Of a stretch of 10,471 bases of DNA, positions 1 through 7,378 are shown one piece after another. A program made the translations under genes and the position numbers. A model generated the notes under the pieces. That model was not told the origin of the DNA and did no database searches. It saw only the letters and a program-made list of their open reading frames with translations. Positions within the stretch are counted from its first letter, which is position 1, and every line of letters begins with the position of its first letter. Origin of the DNA: Lachnospiraceae bacterium UBA7054 (GTDB taxonomy: Bacteria > Bacillota > Clostridia > Lachnospirales > Lachnospiraceae). The DNA is taken from positions 1 through 10,471 of the forward strand of contig DLAF01000017.1 in assembly GCA_002492725.1 (NCBI GenBank), given 5' to 3'.

Positions 1-9
1 AGGCTGAAG

Positions 10-126
10 ATTGAAAAATCATGCTGATGCTTTGATTTTTCAATCGCGAGTTTGTGCCGGAGCCACAAACTCGGAATCGCAGACGAGAATTTAAAATTCT
101 CGTCGCGTGTCATCGCAGTAAACTGC
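10..126 (+). repeat. Array of four consecutive inverted repeats upstream of the PBP gene
   Basis: Four perfect inverted repeats follow one another: 10-21 with 33-44 (12 bp, 11-base loop), 47-56 with 64-73 (10 bp, 7-base loop), 82-92 with 94-104 (11 bp around a single central base, so the real hairpin would have a shorter stem) and 115-119 with 122-126 (5 bp). The stems differ in sequence, but TCGC recurs at the junctions (44-47, 77-80, 103-106, 113-116), three times as ATCGC. No stem is followed by a T-run, so these are not ordinary intrinsic terminators. They could be a structured 5' leader of the PBP mRNA or a composite intergenic repeat. The pairing is seen directly; the function is unknown. 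Confidence 0.7.
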
Positions 127-134
127 TCTGACTT

Positions 135-140
135 GGAGGA
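135..140 (+). promoter_or_regulatory. Ribosome binding site that sets the PBP start
   Basis: GGAGGA lies about 5 bases before the ATG at 145. It decides the start: the frame stays open back to an ATG at 52, but that stretch runs through the inverted repeats, reads as non-conserved sequence, and would put about 31 residues before a typical PBP cytoplasmic tail. Confidence 0.85.
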
Positions 141-144
141 AATT

Positions 145-2850
145 ATGAACTACGGAAAAAAGGGCGTCCGCAAAAAACAGCAGGCGCTCAATGCAACAGG
201 TAAAAAATGGAGCAGAAAGATAGCCTTCACCTTTTTACAGGTGTTTCTGGTCGCCGTAATCGGGGTCGGCATCATCGGGGTCAGCGCGGGAGTCGGCGCT
301 TTCAAAGGCATTTTGGCATCTGCGCCGGACATCGGCAACATCGACGTAACGCCCTCCGGCTTTTCTACCTTTGTATATGACATTGAAGGCAATCAGACCG
401 CAAAGCTGATCGCCAAAGACGCTAACCGTATCCCGGTTACCAGCGATATGGTGCCGCAATACTTGAAAGATGCTTTCGTAGCCATTGAGGACGAGCGATT
501 TTACGACCACAACGGCATTGATATCAAGGGTATCATCCGCGCAGGCAAGATTGGCCTGACGACCGGCAAATTTTCCGAGGGAGCCAGCACGATCACACAG
601 CAGCTCCTGAAAAACAATGTCTTTACGGACTGGACCAGCGAAGATTCCCTTGCGGACAAATTCAAGAGAAAGTTCCAGGAGCAGTATCTTGCCCTGGAGC
701 TTGAAAAAGTCATGGATAAGGAATCCATTCTGATCAACTATATGAACACCATCAATCTGGGTTCCAATACACTGGGCGTAGAAGCAGCTTCCAGACGTTA
801 TTTTTCCAAACACGTAAATGAGCTGACTTTATCCGAAAGCGCAGTCATCGCGGCCATCACGCAGAATCCGTCCCGTCTTAACCCCATTACCCATCCTGAA
901 GACAACGCAAAACGGCGGGAAAAGGTCCTTAAGAATATGATGGAACAGGGCTTTATCTCTGCTGAAGAGCGCGAAGAAGCCCTGGCTGACGATGTCTATT
1001 CCCGCATTCAGCTCGCCAACTCTGAGAATAACGAAGACAACGCCATCAATACATACTTTGTAGATGCGCTGACGGACGACGTGATGGAAGATCTGATTGC
1101 TGAGGGCTACAACGAGACCCAGGCCTACACCCTGCTCTACAGCGGTGGCCTGAAAATTTACTCCACACAGGATCCAAAGATTCAGCGAATCTGCGACAAC
1201 GCCTTCGCTGACGAAAATAATTTCCCCGCAAACGTCAAATGGTACTTAAACTATGAACTGACCATCGAAAGGGCAAACGGCGACAAGGAAAATGTAAGCA
1301 CGGAAATGTTCCGCAGTTACTGGAAGGAAAATCGATCCTCCAAATATAATCTGATTTATGCTTCTCAGGAGGAGGCTTATCAGGATATCGAAGACTACAA
1401 AGCAGCCGTGTTGAACACCGGAGACGATGTCTTCGCCGAAAATATCAATCTGACGCCGCAGCCACAGGTTTCTTTGGTGGTGGCGGATCAAAAAACCGGC
1501 TGCATCGTCGCCATGGTAGGCGGCCGCGGCGCAAAAACCGCCAGCCGTACCTTAAACCGCGCCACCGATACCACGAGACAGCCCGGCTCCACGTTTAAGG
1601 TCGTCTCTACCTATGCACCGGCCCTGGACAGCGCGGGACTTACTCTCGCCACCATCATGAACGACGCGCCTTTCAATTACGCAAACGGCCGCCCGGTAGC
1701 CAACTGGTACGGCGAGGAATACCGCGGGCTTTCCTCCCTGCGGGACGGTATCCGCGACTCCATGAACATCGTTGCCGTCAAGACTTTGACGCAGATTACG
1801 CCCCAGCTCGGCTTCGATTATCTGAGAAGTTTCGGTTTCTCCACGATTGTGGAACGCGAAGAGATTAACGGCGAAATCTTTTCCGATATCCAACAGACCA
1901 CCGCGCTTGGCGGTCTCACCCACGGCGTCACCAACGAAGAACTAAACGCCGCCTACGCCTGCATCGCAAACGGCGGCACCTATATCAAGCCCAAGCTTTA
2001 TACAAAGGTGCTCGATCATGACGGCAACATCATTCTGGATAATACGCAGCCTCAGTCGAAGCAGGTCATCAAGGAAACAACGGCCTTTCTTCTGACAGAT
2101 GCTATGGTGGACGTAGTCACCAGCGGAACGGGCGGCTCTGTCAATTTCGGCAACATGGCGATTGCCGGAAAGACAGGAACCACTTCCGACTACAACGATG
2201 TGTGGTTTGCGGGATACACCCCCTACTACACCGCTACCACCTGGGCTGGCTTTGACAATAACGTAAAGCTCACCGGCGATGAAAAAAATCTGGCGAAAAA
2301 GCTATGGCGGGCGGTAATGTCACAGATTCATGAGGATCTCCCCAGCGAATCCTTCACTATCCCTTCCGGCATTGTGACGGCCACGGTCTGCTCCCGCTCC
2401 GGGAAGCTGCCTGTCGCCGGACTCTGCGACGGCACGCTGCGCACGGAATACTTCGCGGAAGGCACGGTGCCCACGGAAAGCTGCGATGTGCACTATTCAG
2501 GCCAGATCTGTCAATACAGTATGCTGCCGGCCCGCGAGTTCTGCCCCTTCAAGGTTGAGGGCGTACTCGAACTGACGCCGGTGGAGGACGCGTCCCTGCA
2601 GAGCGGTTCCCCTACCGCCATGACAGATGTGGTGAACGAGGACGGCACGGTCACTCAGGTTCCCGTCCCCACGCAGACAACGAATCTCTGTCCTCACGAC
2701 GAAGTTTTCTTTGCAACACCGGGCTATGAAGATATCATCAACGCCCAACGTGCAGAGATCAATCAGAGAAACGCAGCAGCCGCCGCGGCAGCGGCTGAAG
2801 CGGCGGCAGCGGCAGCAGCACAGCCTGCAGAACAACCTCCTGCGCAATAA
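145..2850 (+). CDS. Class A penicillin-binding protein (PBP1A/PonA-like): glycosyltransferase plus transpeptidase
   Basis: This 901-residue bifunctional enzyme polymerises lipid II into glycan strands and cross-links the stem peptides on the outer face of the membrane. A basic cytoplasmic tail (1-25) precedes one membrane segment (about 26-52). The GT51 domain (about 85-290) has the EDERF motif with catalytic Glu115, GASTITQQ at 146-153, and the following KRKFQEQ helix. The transpeptidase has the active serine in STFK (Ser482-Lys485), SMN at 539-541 and KTGT at 676-679, so both activities look intact. After it comes a cysteine-containing tail with an SGKLP motif, then a segment rich in Ala, Gln and Pro (about 875-901). 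The length matches Firmicutes PBP1-type proteins. It is the only plus-strand gene here, apparently monocistronic, ending at the terminator at 2871. The family is certain; which paralogue it is cannot be told from the window. Confidence 0.96.
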   Translation: MNYGKKGVRKKQQALNATGKKWSRKIAFTFLQVFLVAVIGVGIIGVSAGVGAFKGILASAPDIGNIDVTPSGFSTFVYDIEGNQTAKLIAKDANRIPVTSDMVPQYLKDAFVAIEDERFYDHNGIDIKGIIRAGKIGLTTGKFSEGASTITQQLLKNNVFTDWTSEDSLADKFKRKFQEQYLALELEKVMDKESILINYMNTINLGSNTLGVEAASRRYFSKHVNELTLSESAVIAAITQNPSRLNPITHPEDNAKRREKVLKNMMEQGFISAEEREEALADDVYSRIQLANSENNEDNAINTYFVDALTDDVMEDLIAEGYNETQAYTLLYSGGLKIYSTQDPKIQRICDNAFADENNFPANVKWYLNYELTIERANGDKENVSTEMFRSYWKENRSSKYNLIYASQEEAYQDIEDYKAAVLNTGDDVFAENINLTPQPQVSLVVADQKTGCIVAMVGGRGAKTASRTLNRATDTTRQPGSTFKVVSTYAPALDSAGLTLATIMNDAPFNYANGRPVANWYGEEYRGLSSLRDGIRDSMNIVAVKTLTQITPQLGFDYLRSFGFSTIVEREEINGEIFSDIQQTTALGGLTHGVTNEELNAAYACIANGGTYIKPKLYTKVLDHDGNIILDNTQPQSKQVIKETTAFLLTDAMVDVVTSGTGGSVNFGNMAIAGKTGTTSDYNDVWFAGYTPYYTATTWAGFDNNVKLTGDEKNLAKKLWRAVMSQIHEDLPSESFTIPSGIVTATVCSRSGKLPVAGLCDGTLRTEYFAEGTVPTESCDVHYSGQICQYSMLPAREFCPFKVEGVLELTPVEDASLQSGSPTAMTDVVNEDGTVTQVPVPTQTTNLCPHDEVFFATPGYEDIINAQRAEINQRNAAAAAAAAEAAAAAAAQPAEQPPAQ

Positions 2851-2870
2851 CAGCAACTTACTCAGTCATC

Positions 2871-2902
2871 AAAAAAGGACTGCCGCCGGCAGTCCTTTTT
2901 TT
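2871..2902. terminator. Bidirectional intrinsic terminator between convergent genes
   Basis: A 14-bp perfect stem (2871-2884 with 2888-2901) has a 3-base loop. It includes six A's on its left side and a T-run (2896-2902) on its right, so it can act on both strands. It ends the PBP gene from the left and the long minus-strand operon from the right. The stop codon of the minus-strand gene (2901-2903) lies in the stem edge. Confidence 0.9.
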
Positions 2903-3179
2903 AAATTCCCTTCACTTTCCTGATTTCCTCTTCCAGCTCTTCGATACCCTCCTTAGCATCGGCGATTGCCCAGCAGAACGCATCGTATTCCGCCTCAGGC
3001 GCCTGCCCGTGCTTCTCATAGTAAAGGCGTCCAAGCTCGATATAATTCTTACGGATCGTATCTTCGCAGGAAGCAATCTTTCTTTTCAGCCCGGCAATAT
3101 CCGCGATATCCTTTGCTTTCTCCGTCACTTCCTTGCCTTTTGTAATCACTTTGTCACTCACCTTATCCAAAAACTCCAT
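2901..3179 (-). CDS. Small charged coiled-coil protein of unknown function
   Basis: I do not recognise a characterised family. The 92-residue product is soluble and almost wholly helical. An amphipathic Lys-rich N-terminus (1-28, pattern like KVSDKVITKGKEVTEKAKD) is followed by two predicted helices (about 30-56 and 62-90), the last very rich in Glu and Lys. There is no signal peptide or membrane segment, and only two cysteines (38 and 69), not arranged as a zinc ribbon. It resembles short clostridial proteins in which similar helices often precede a zinc-ribbon tail, absent here; that comparison is from memory. An upstream ATG at 3206 is in frame, but AAAGGAGAG at 3183-3191 points to the ATG at 3179. 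It lies 66 bases after the SGNH gene and is the last gene before the terminator. Confidence 0.8.
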   Translation of the reverse strand: MEFLDKVSDKVITKGKEVTEKAKDIADIAGLKRKIASCEDTIRKNYIELGRLYYEKHGQAPEAEYDAFCWAIADAKEGIEELEEEIRKVKGI

Positions 3180-3182
3180 ATA

Positions 3183-3191
3183 CTCTCCTTT
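3183..3191 (-). promoter_or_regulatory. Ribosome binding site that sets the small coiled-coil gene start
   Basis: On the minus strand this reads AAAGGAGAG, followed by TAT and the ATG at 3179. It rules out the longer reading from 3206, in which this site would itself be coding. Confidence 0.8.
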
Positions 3192-3226
3192 CCGCGTCCG
3201 CCTCACAGACGCTCTACCGTCATTTC

Positions 3227-3255
3227 AGTATAACACATTTGCGCCTCACTGCAAA
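3227..3255 (-). promoter_or_regulatory. Possible promoter for the small coiled-coil gene
   Basis: On the minus strand, TATACT (3227-3232) is preceded by TG one base upstream (extended -10). TTTGCA lies 17 bases further up (3250-3255), a 4-of-6 match to TTGACA. The -35 overlaps the end of the SGNH gene. No terminator separates the two genes, so this would add to operon read-through, not replace it. Confidence 0.5.
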
Positions 3256-4721
3256 GAGTCCGTCTTGCCTTCCTCATACCGCAAAAGCTCTGCCGCTATG
3301 TGCTGCGCAAGGATCCTGTATCCCGCCTCATTTGCATGTACACCGTCCGGCATATAGTTTCCTACGATATCCGCATCGTGGGAATCAAGGATATTCGAAT
3401 TGTACAGATCTATCACTCGAAAATCATAGCGCGCAGACAATGTCAGGATTACATCCGCTAAACCCTTCTGCGGCAGCAGATAGGATCGCTCCCGCATCAG
3501 ATAATCCTGTAAAATATTTGGAAGCGGCGTAACAAAATAAACCTCTGCCTCCGGATAATTGTCCTTCAGTCCCCGCATCAGCTCATCCAAGTCACCACAA
3601 AAAGTCCGCTGCTTTCGCTCCGCCAGCGTGCCAAACTCTTTTTCCGACAGGCAGAACCCATCATTGGTGCCGCCCATAACGATAATGATATCCGTATCCT
3701 GCGGAATCTGCAGATACCGTTCCACGAAGGGATCCGACCAATAACGTCCGATCGTAGAGCCGCCGATCCCCAGATTAACGACTTCCTTCGCTCCCAAAAG
3801 CTCCTGAAGTACAGAAGGATAGGAGCAGGCCGGGTAATTTTCCTGCCCTTCCAGATTGGCGGCCGCCGTAATACTGTCTCCAAGGCAGACAATCTTTTTT
3901 GCCGAAAAATCTGTCTGTCTCCTGTCAAGAAGGGCAATATCCTCCGCATTTGCAAGCAAAGTCTCCTCATAAGAGCTCCTGATTTTTCTCCGCTCCTCCA
4001 AACTGATTTTCGGAGATACCAGCCCCTGTAAAATAGAGAGCATATTTCCCGATACCGTATCGTTTTCCGACACACTCAGACTGTTTCCCGATACCATATC
4101 GTTTTCCGACACGCTCAGACTGTTCCCCGATACTGCGTCGTTTCCCGACACGCTCAGACTGTTTCCTGATACCGCGTCGTTTCCCGACACGCTCAGACTG
4201 TTTCCCGATACCGTATCATTTCCTGACACACTCAGATTATTTTCTGATATGGTATCATTTTCAGATATGCTCTGTTCATCCTCTAACAGCGCATTTTCGG
4301 ATATCCCACCGTTTTCCGACACATCTGTTATATTATCCGACACAATTGTCATATTATCTGACACATCCGTCGCGTTCTCCGACAAAGATGTCATATCTGA
4401 TTCGGAGAGACTTCCCGACATCCCCTCATCCACCATCATCGACACAGGGATAACCACCTCTGTCTTGTCTGTCTGGATTTCCTCCAAAAACTGTACCAGA
4501 ATCTCCCGATTTTCGGAGAGTTCTTCAATCTCCCGACGCATTTCCAGAACGCGGTCATTGGCCTGCCTGTTTCTTGCCAAAACCTCCTCCTGTTCCCGCT
4601 GCTCCTGTTTTTCCTGCTCTTTGATCACATATGCGTCATATGCCCGCAATCCGATTGCCGCCACCAGCACTGCTGCCAGCGACAAAAGAATGACAGCCAG
4701 TATCTCGTTTACCCTTTTCAT
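3246..4721 (-). CDS. Membrane-anchored SGNH/GDSL hydrolase with SEN-repeat stalk
   Basis: The 491-residue product has four parts. One membrane segment (about 6-27) follows a short Lys-Arg start, predicting an outside C-terminus. A charged coiled coil (about 33-85) comes next. A low-complexity stalk (about 102-230) repeats [VI]S[EDG]N every 6-7 residues, ending in six 13-residue units (151-228). The C-terminal SGNH esterase domain (about 274-482) shows GDSI with nucleophile Ser283, the block II Gly-rich turn 316-321, GTND at 351-354 and DGVH with Asp459 and His462, so it looks catalytically complete. The family deacylates lipids, peptidoglycan or polysaccharides; the substrate here is unknown. 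The ATG overlaps the rlmB stop as ATGA, implying translational coupling. Extracellular acetylesterase is my best guess; no lipobox or LPXTG is seen. Confidence 0.9.
   Translation of the reverse strand: MKRVNEILAVILLSLAAVLVAAIGLRAYDAYVIKEQEKQEQREQEEVLARNRQANDRVLEMRREIEELSENREILVQFLEEIQTDKTEVVIPVSMMVDEGMSGSLSESDMTSLSENATDVSDNMTIVSDNITDVSENGGISENALLEDEQSISENDTISENNLSVSGNDTVSGNSLSVSGNDAVSGNSLSVSGNDAVSGNSLSVSENDMVSGNSLSVSENDTVSGNMLSILQGLVSPKISLEERRKIRSSYEETLLANAEDIALLDRRQTDFSAKKIVCLGDSITAAANLEGQENYPACSYPSVLQELLGAKEVVNLGIGGSTIGRYWSDPFVERYLQIPQDTDIIIVMGGTNDGFCLSEKEFGTLAERKQRTFCGDLDELMRGLKDNYPEAEVYFVTPLPNILQDYLMRERSYLLPQKGLADVILTLSARYDFRVIDLYNSNILDSHDADIVGNYMPDGVHANEAGYRILAQHIAAELLRYEEGKTDSLQ
4038..4271 (-). 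repeat. Six tandem 39-bp units encoding the SEN stalk
   Basis: Six uninterrupted units of 39 bp (4038-4076, 4077-4115, 4116-4154, 4155-4193, 4194-4232, 4233-4271) each encode 13 residues of the form S-V-S-G/E-N-D-x-V-S-G-N-S-L. The two central units match at 36 of 39 bases. The outermost unit (4233-4271), which encodes the N-terminal repeat, is the most diverged. All keep the reading frame, so unit gain or loss would change stalk length without breaking the enzyme. Looser S-x-N repeats continue to about residue 105. Confidence 0.93.
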
Positions 4722-5458
4722 GACAGTCTCTGTCTCACGATCTCATAGGCAAGCACCCCTGCCGCTACGGAAGCATTGAGGGAATCAATATCCCCGCGCA
4801 TGGGAATCCGCGCGGTCATATCGCATTTCTCCCTGACAAGGCGGCTTACGCCATCTCCTTCCGCACCGACCACAAGTCCTATCGGACCTTTCAGATCAAG
4901 ATCGTACATGGTCGTGCCATTCATATCTGCGCACACGAACCACATTCCTTCCTTTTTCAAAGTTTCAATGGTCTGGCCGAGGTTCGTCACCTTCGCTACC
5001 GGCGTATAGTTCAATGCGCCCGCAGAGGCTTTCGCCACCGTTGCCGTCAGGCCCACCGCCCGGTTTTTGGGAATCACGACCCCATGAGCGCCCGCCAGGT
5101 TTGCCGTACGAATGATGGCCCCCAGATTATGCGGGTCCTCAATGCCGTCTAAGAGCAGTAAAAAAGGCGGTTCTTCCTTCGCCTTTGCCCTTTCCAGGAT
5201 CTCGTCCAATTCCGTGTACGCATAGGCCGCCGCAGAAGCGATCACGCCCTGATGATGGCCCGTCTCGGACATCTGATCCAGGCGCTCCTTTGTCACATAT
5301 TTGATCTGGCTTCCCTGCTTAGCCGCCTCCCGCTTGATGGAGAGGATTGGACCGTCCTTACAGCCGTCCAGAATATAAAGTCTGTCGATGGGACGGCCCG
5401 CACGGAACGCTTCCAGCACGGCATTCCTGCCCTCGACGGTAAATTCAGTTTGTTCCAT
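4718..5458 (-). CDS. rlmB: 23S rRNA (guanosine-2'-O-)-methyltransferase RlmB, SpoU family
   Basis: This 246-residue SPOUT enzyme uses S-adenosylmethionine to methylate the ribose 2'-O of a 23S rRNA guanosine (G2251 in E. coli numbering) in the peptidyl-transferase region. An N-terminal substrate-binding domain (about 5-80, starting EGRNAVLEA) precedes the knotted catalytic domain (about 97-243). The three SpoU motifs are intact: NLGAIIRTA at 111-119 with Arg117, LVVGAEGDGVS at 195-205 with Glu200, and SLNASVAAG at 226-234. The length is normal. It starts 36 bases after mrnC with only a weak AGAAGG-like site about 11 bases before the ATG, and its stop overlaps the next gene's start. The order cysS-mrnC-rlmB(yacO) is the same as in B. 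subtilis, which supports RlmB over other SpoU paralogues such as TrmH. Confidence 0.95.
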   Translation of the reverse strand: MEQTEFTVEGRNAVLEAFRAGRPIDRLYILDGCKDGPILSIKREAAKQGSQIKYVTKERLDQMSETGHHQGVIASAAAYAYTELDEILERAKAKEEPPFLLLLDGIEDPHNLGAIIRTANLAGAHGVVIPKNRAVGLTATVAKASAGALNYTPVAKVTNLGQTIETLKKEGMWFVCADMNGTTMYDLDLKGPIGLVVGAEGDGVSRLVREKCDMTARIPMRGDIDSLNASVAAGVLAYEIVRQRLS

Positions 5459-5494
5459 AGTTATGTAAACCTTCTTTCTGTTATCCGTATGCTC

Positions 5495-5935
5495 TCACAC
5501 TTCCAGCCCCACTCGCTCGATTGCAGTCCGAATCAGTGTAAGCATCCGCTCCTGTCTCCCCGTCAGATACAGATAACCACACAACGCCTCAAATCCCGTG
5601 GCCTTGCGGTAATCGATAACGGAAGCGTTCTTCGCGGTCGTGTAGGACTTTGCATTCCTCCCCCGCTTATAGATTGTCCGCTCCTCCTCCGAAAGCTCCT
5701 CCCGCAGGGCTTCTATCATCTGCGCCTGCGTCACGGCATTGACGTAGCGCACCGTCTTTTTGTGAAGGTTGTTGGCCGAGGTATTGCCCCGCTCCACCAC
5801 GATCGTGCGGATCACAAGATCGTAGATTGCATCCCCAATATAGGCCAGCGTCAGCGGGGAATATGTGCGGATATCTATCTCGCGGCAGTCAAAATCTTTC
5901 TTGATCGCCTCTAAGATCGTCAAGCCCTCTTCCAT
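5495..5935 (-). CDS. mrnC: Mini-ribonuclease III (MrnC)
   Basis: This 146-residue protein is an RNase III catalytic domain without the double-stranded-RNA-binding domain. In B. subtilis MrnC trims the 3' end of 23S rRNA precursor as a homodimer. Visible family features are YSPLTLAYIGDAIYDL at 25-40, with the metal-binding Asp35, and the RGRNAK...KATGFEALCGYLYL segment at 91-124, with the second acidic residue Glu116. The length is typical. Its start lies inside the end of cysS, overlapping by 16 bases, with a GAGGG site within cysS; this indicates co-translation. Its position between cysS and rlmB is the conserved Firmicutes arrangement and pairs two 23S rRNA maturation enzymes. Confidence 0.95.
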   Translation of the reverse strand: MEEGLTILEAIKKDFDCREIDIRTYSPLTLAYIGDAIYDLVIRTIVVERGNTSANNLHKKTVRYVNAVTQAQMIEALREELSEEERTIYKRGRNAKSYTTAKNASVIDYRKATGFEALCGYLYLTGRQERMLTLIRTAIERVGLEV

Positions 5936-7329
5936 TTCACACCCTCGCGCGTATCTTCCAGTATAATGCCCTTATCCGCAAGAAGATCCCTGATTTCGTC
6001 CGCTCTGGCAAAATTCTTTGCCTTTCTCGCGTCCTGTCTCTCCTGAATCAGCGCTTCGATCTCTCCGTCCAAAAGTTCCTGCTTCTTCTCCACCTCCAGA
6101 CCGCAGATATCCGCAAGCGTAACGATTTCCCCTTTCAGTGCCTGCAAAAATGCTCTGCTTGCGCCTTCCTGCGCGCAGGTGTTCGTAAATTTCACCAGCT
6201 CAAAGATGGCTGAGATCGCGTCCGCCGTGTTAAAGTCATCATCCATGGCCTCGTCGAACTTTGTCGTAAACTCTTCGGCCTCCTGTTTCTTTGCCTGCTC
6301 TGCGGCGCTCATTTCCTGATCCTGCGCATGCTCCAGCAGAAAGTTTAGGTTTGATACACAGGTCACGATGCGATCTAAGCCGTTCTTCGCCGCCTCCATC
6401 AGCTCCGCGCTGAAATTCAAGGGGCTTCTGTAGTGAGCGGAGAGCATGAAAAACCGCAATACCTGCATATCGTACTTCTCACCGATATCCCGCACCGTAA
6501 AGAAATTTCCTAACGATTTTGACATTTTCTTATTATCGATATTTAAGAAACCGTTGTGCATCCAGTATTTCGCGAAGGGTTTCCCATTTGCCGCCTCCGA
6601 CTGGGCAATCTCGTTTTCATGGTGGGGAAAGATCAGATCCTCGCCGCCCGCGTGAATGTCGATTTCTTCTCCCAGATACTTCTTGCTCATCACCGAGCAC
6701 TCGATATGCCAGCCCGGTCTTCCCTCACACCAGGGAGACTCCCAAAAAGGCTCTCCTTCCTTCTTGGGCTTCCAGAGCACAAAATCAAGCGGATCTTCCT
6801 TCTGCTCCTCCCCGGACACCAACAGGGATCGTTCGCCGCTCCTTAAATCGTCCAGATTCTTGTGGGAAAGCTTGCCGTATCCCGGAAAACTTCTGGTCTT
6901 AAAATAAACGGTACCATCCTGCGCCACATAAGCATGCCCCTTGTCAATCAGCGTCTGAATCATCTCGATCATGCCGTCGATCTCGCAAGTCGCCTTCGGG
7001 TGGGTAGTGGCGGGCTTCACATGCAGCGCCTCCATATCCTTTTTGCACTCGGCGATATAGCGCTCCGAGATCACGGAAGGATCTGCCCCTTCCTCATTTG
7101 CCCTTTTGATAATCTTATCATCCACGTCCGTAAAATTGGATACAAAGTTGACCTCATACCCTCTGTGCTCCATATAGCGGCGCACCGTGTCAAACACGAT
7201 CATCGGTCTCGCATTGCCGATGTGGATCAGGTTGTAGACCGTAGGGCCGCAGACGTACATGCGAACCTTTCCCTCTTCAATCGGCACAAAGTCTTCTTTC
7301 TTTTTCGATAACGTGTTATAAACTTTCAT
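5920..7329 (-). CDS. cysS: Cysteinyl-tRNA synthetase
   Basis: This 469-residue class I aminoacyl-tRNA synthetase charges tRNA-Cys in the cytoplasm. The HIGH-type motif is HIGN (36-39) within CGPTVYNLIHIGNARP. The KMSKS motif is at 268-272. The zinc site that selects cysteine is complete by comparison with the E. coli enzyme: Cys27, Cys211 (GWHIECS), His236 and Glu240 (FPHHENE). The C-terminal helical part and the small anticodon-binding tail, ending VKWKRA, are present, so the length is normal. The ATG at 7329 has GAGGAG only 3 bases upstream and another AGAGGA a little further up. It lies 49 bases after cysE, with no T-box or terminator between. The end overlaps mrnC. Confidence 0.98.
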   Translation of the reverse strand: MKVYNTLSKKKEDFVPIEEGKVRMYVCGPTVYNLIHIGNARPMIVFDTVRRYMEHRGYEVNFVSNFTDVDDKIIKRANEEGADPSVISERYIAECKKDMEALHVKPATTHPKATCEIDGMIEMIQTLIDKGHAYVAQDGTVYFKTRSFPGYGKLSHKNLDDLRSGERSLLVSGEEQKEDPLDFVLWKPKKEGEPFWESPWCEGRPGWHIECSVMSKKYLGEEIDIHAGGEDLIFPHHENEIAQSEAANGKPFAKYWMHNGFLNIDNKKMSKSLGNFFTVRDIGEKYDMQVLRFFMLSAHYRSPLNFSAELMEAAKNGLDRIVTCVSNLNFLLEHAQDQEMSAAEQAKKQEAEEFTTKFDEAMDDDFNTADAISAIFELVKFTNTCAQEGASRAFLQALKGEIVTLADICGLEVEKKQELLDGEIEALIQERQDARKAKNFARADEIRDLLADKGIILEDTREGVKWKRA

Positions 7330-7378
7330 AATCTCCTCATTTCCTCTCTGTTTCTCATGTTATGTCAACCAATTCTGC

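Noticed and set aside
52..144. An N-terminal extension of 31 residues on the PBP, starting at the ATG at 52
   Set aside because: It runs through the inverted repeats, has no ribosome binding site, and a strong GGAGGA stands right before the ATG at 145.
4038..4271. The regular repeats as a CRISPR array
   Set aside because: Units are contiguous without spacers, all in coding frame, and encode a periodic peptide.
4249..4779. A plus-strand Ser-rich open frame opposite the SGNH stalk
   Set aside because: It mirrors the repetitive stalk codons, crosses the SGNH/rlmB junction, and has no ribosome site or recognisable domain.
5252..5914. A 220-codon plus-strand open frame opposite mrnC and rlmB
   Set aside because: It spans two conserved genes on the other strand and their gap, and has no family resemblance.
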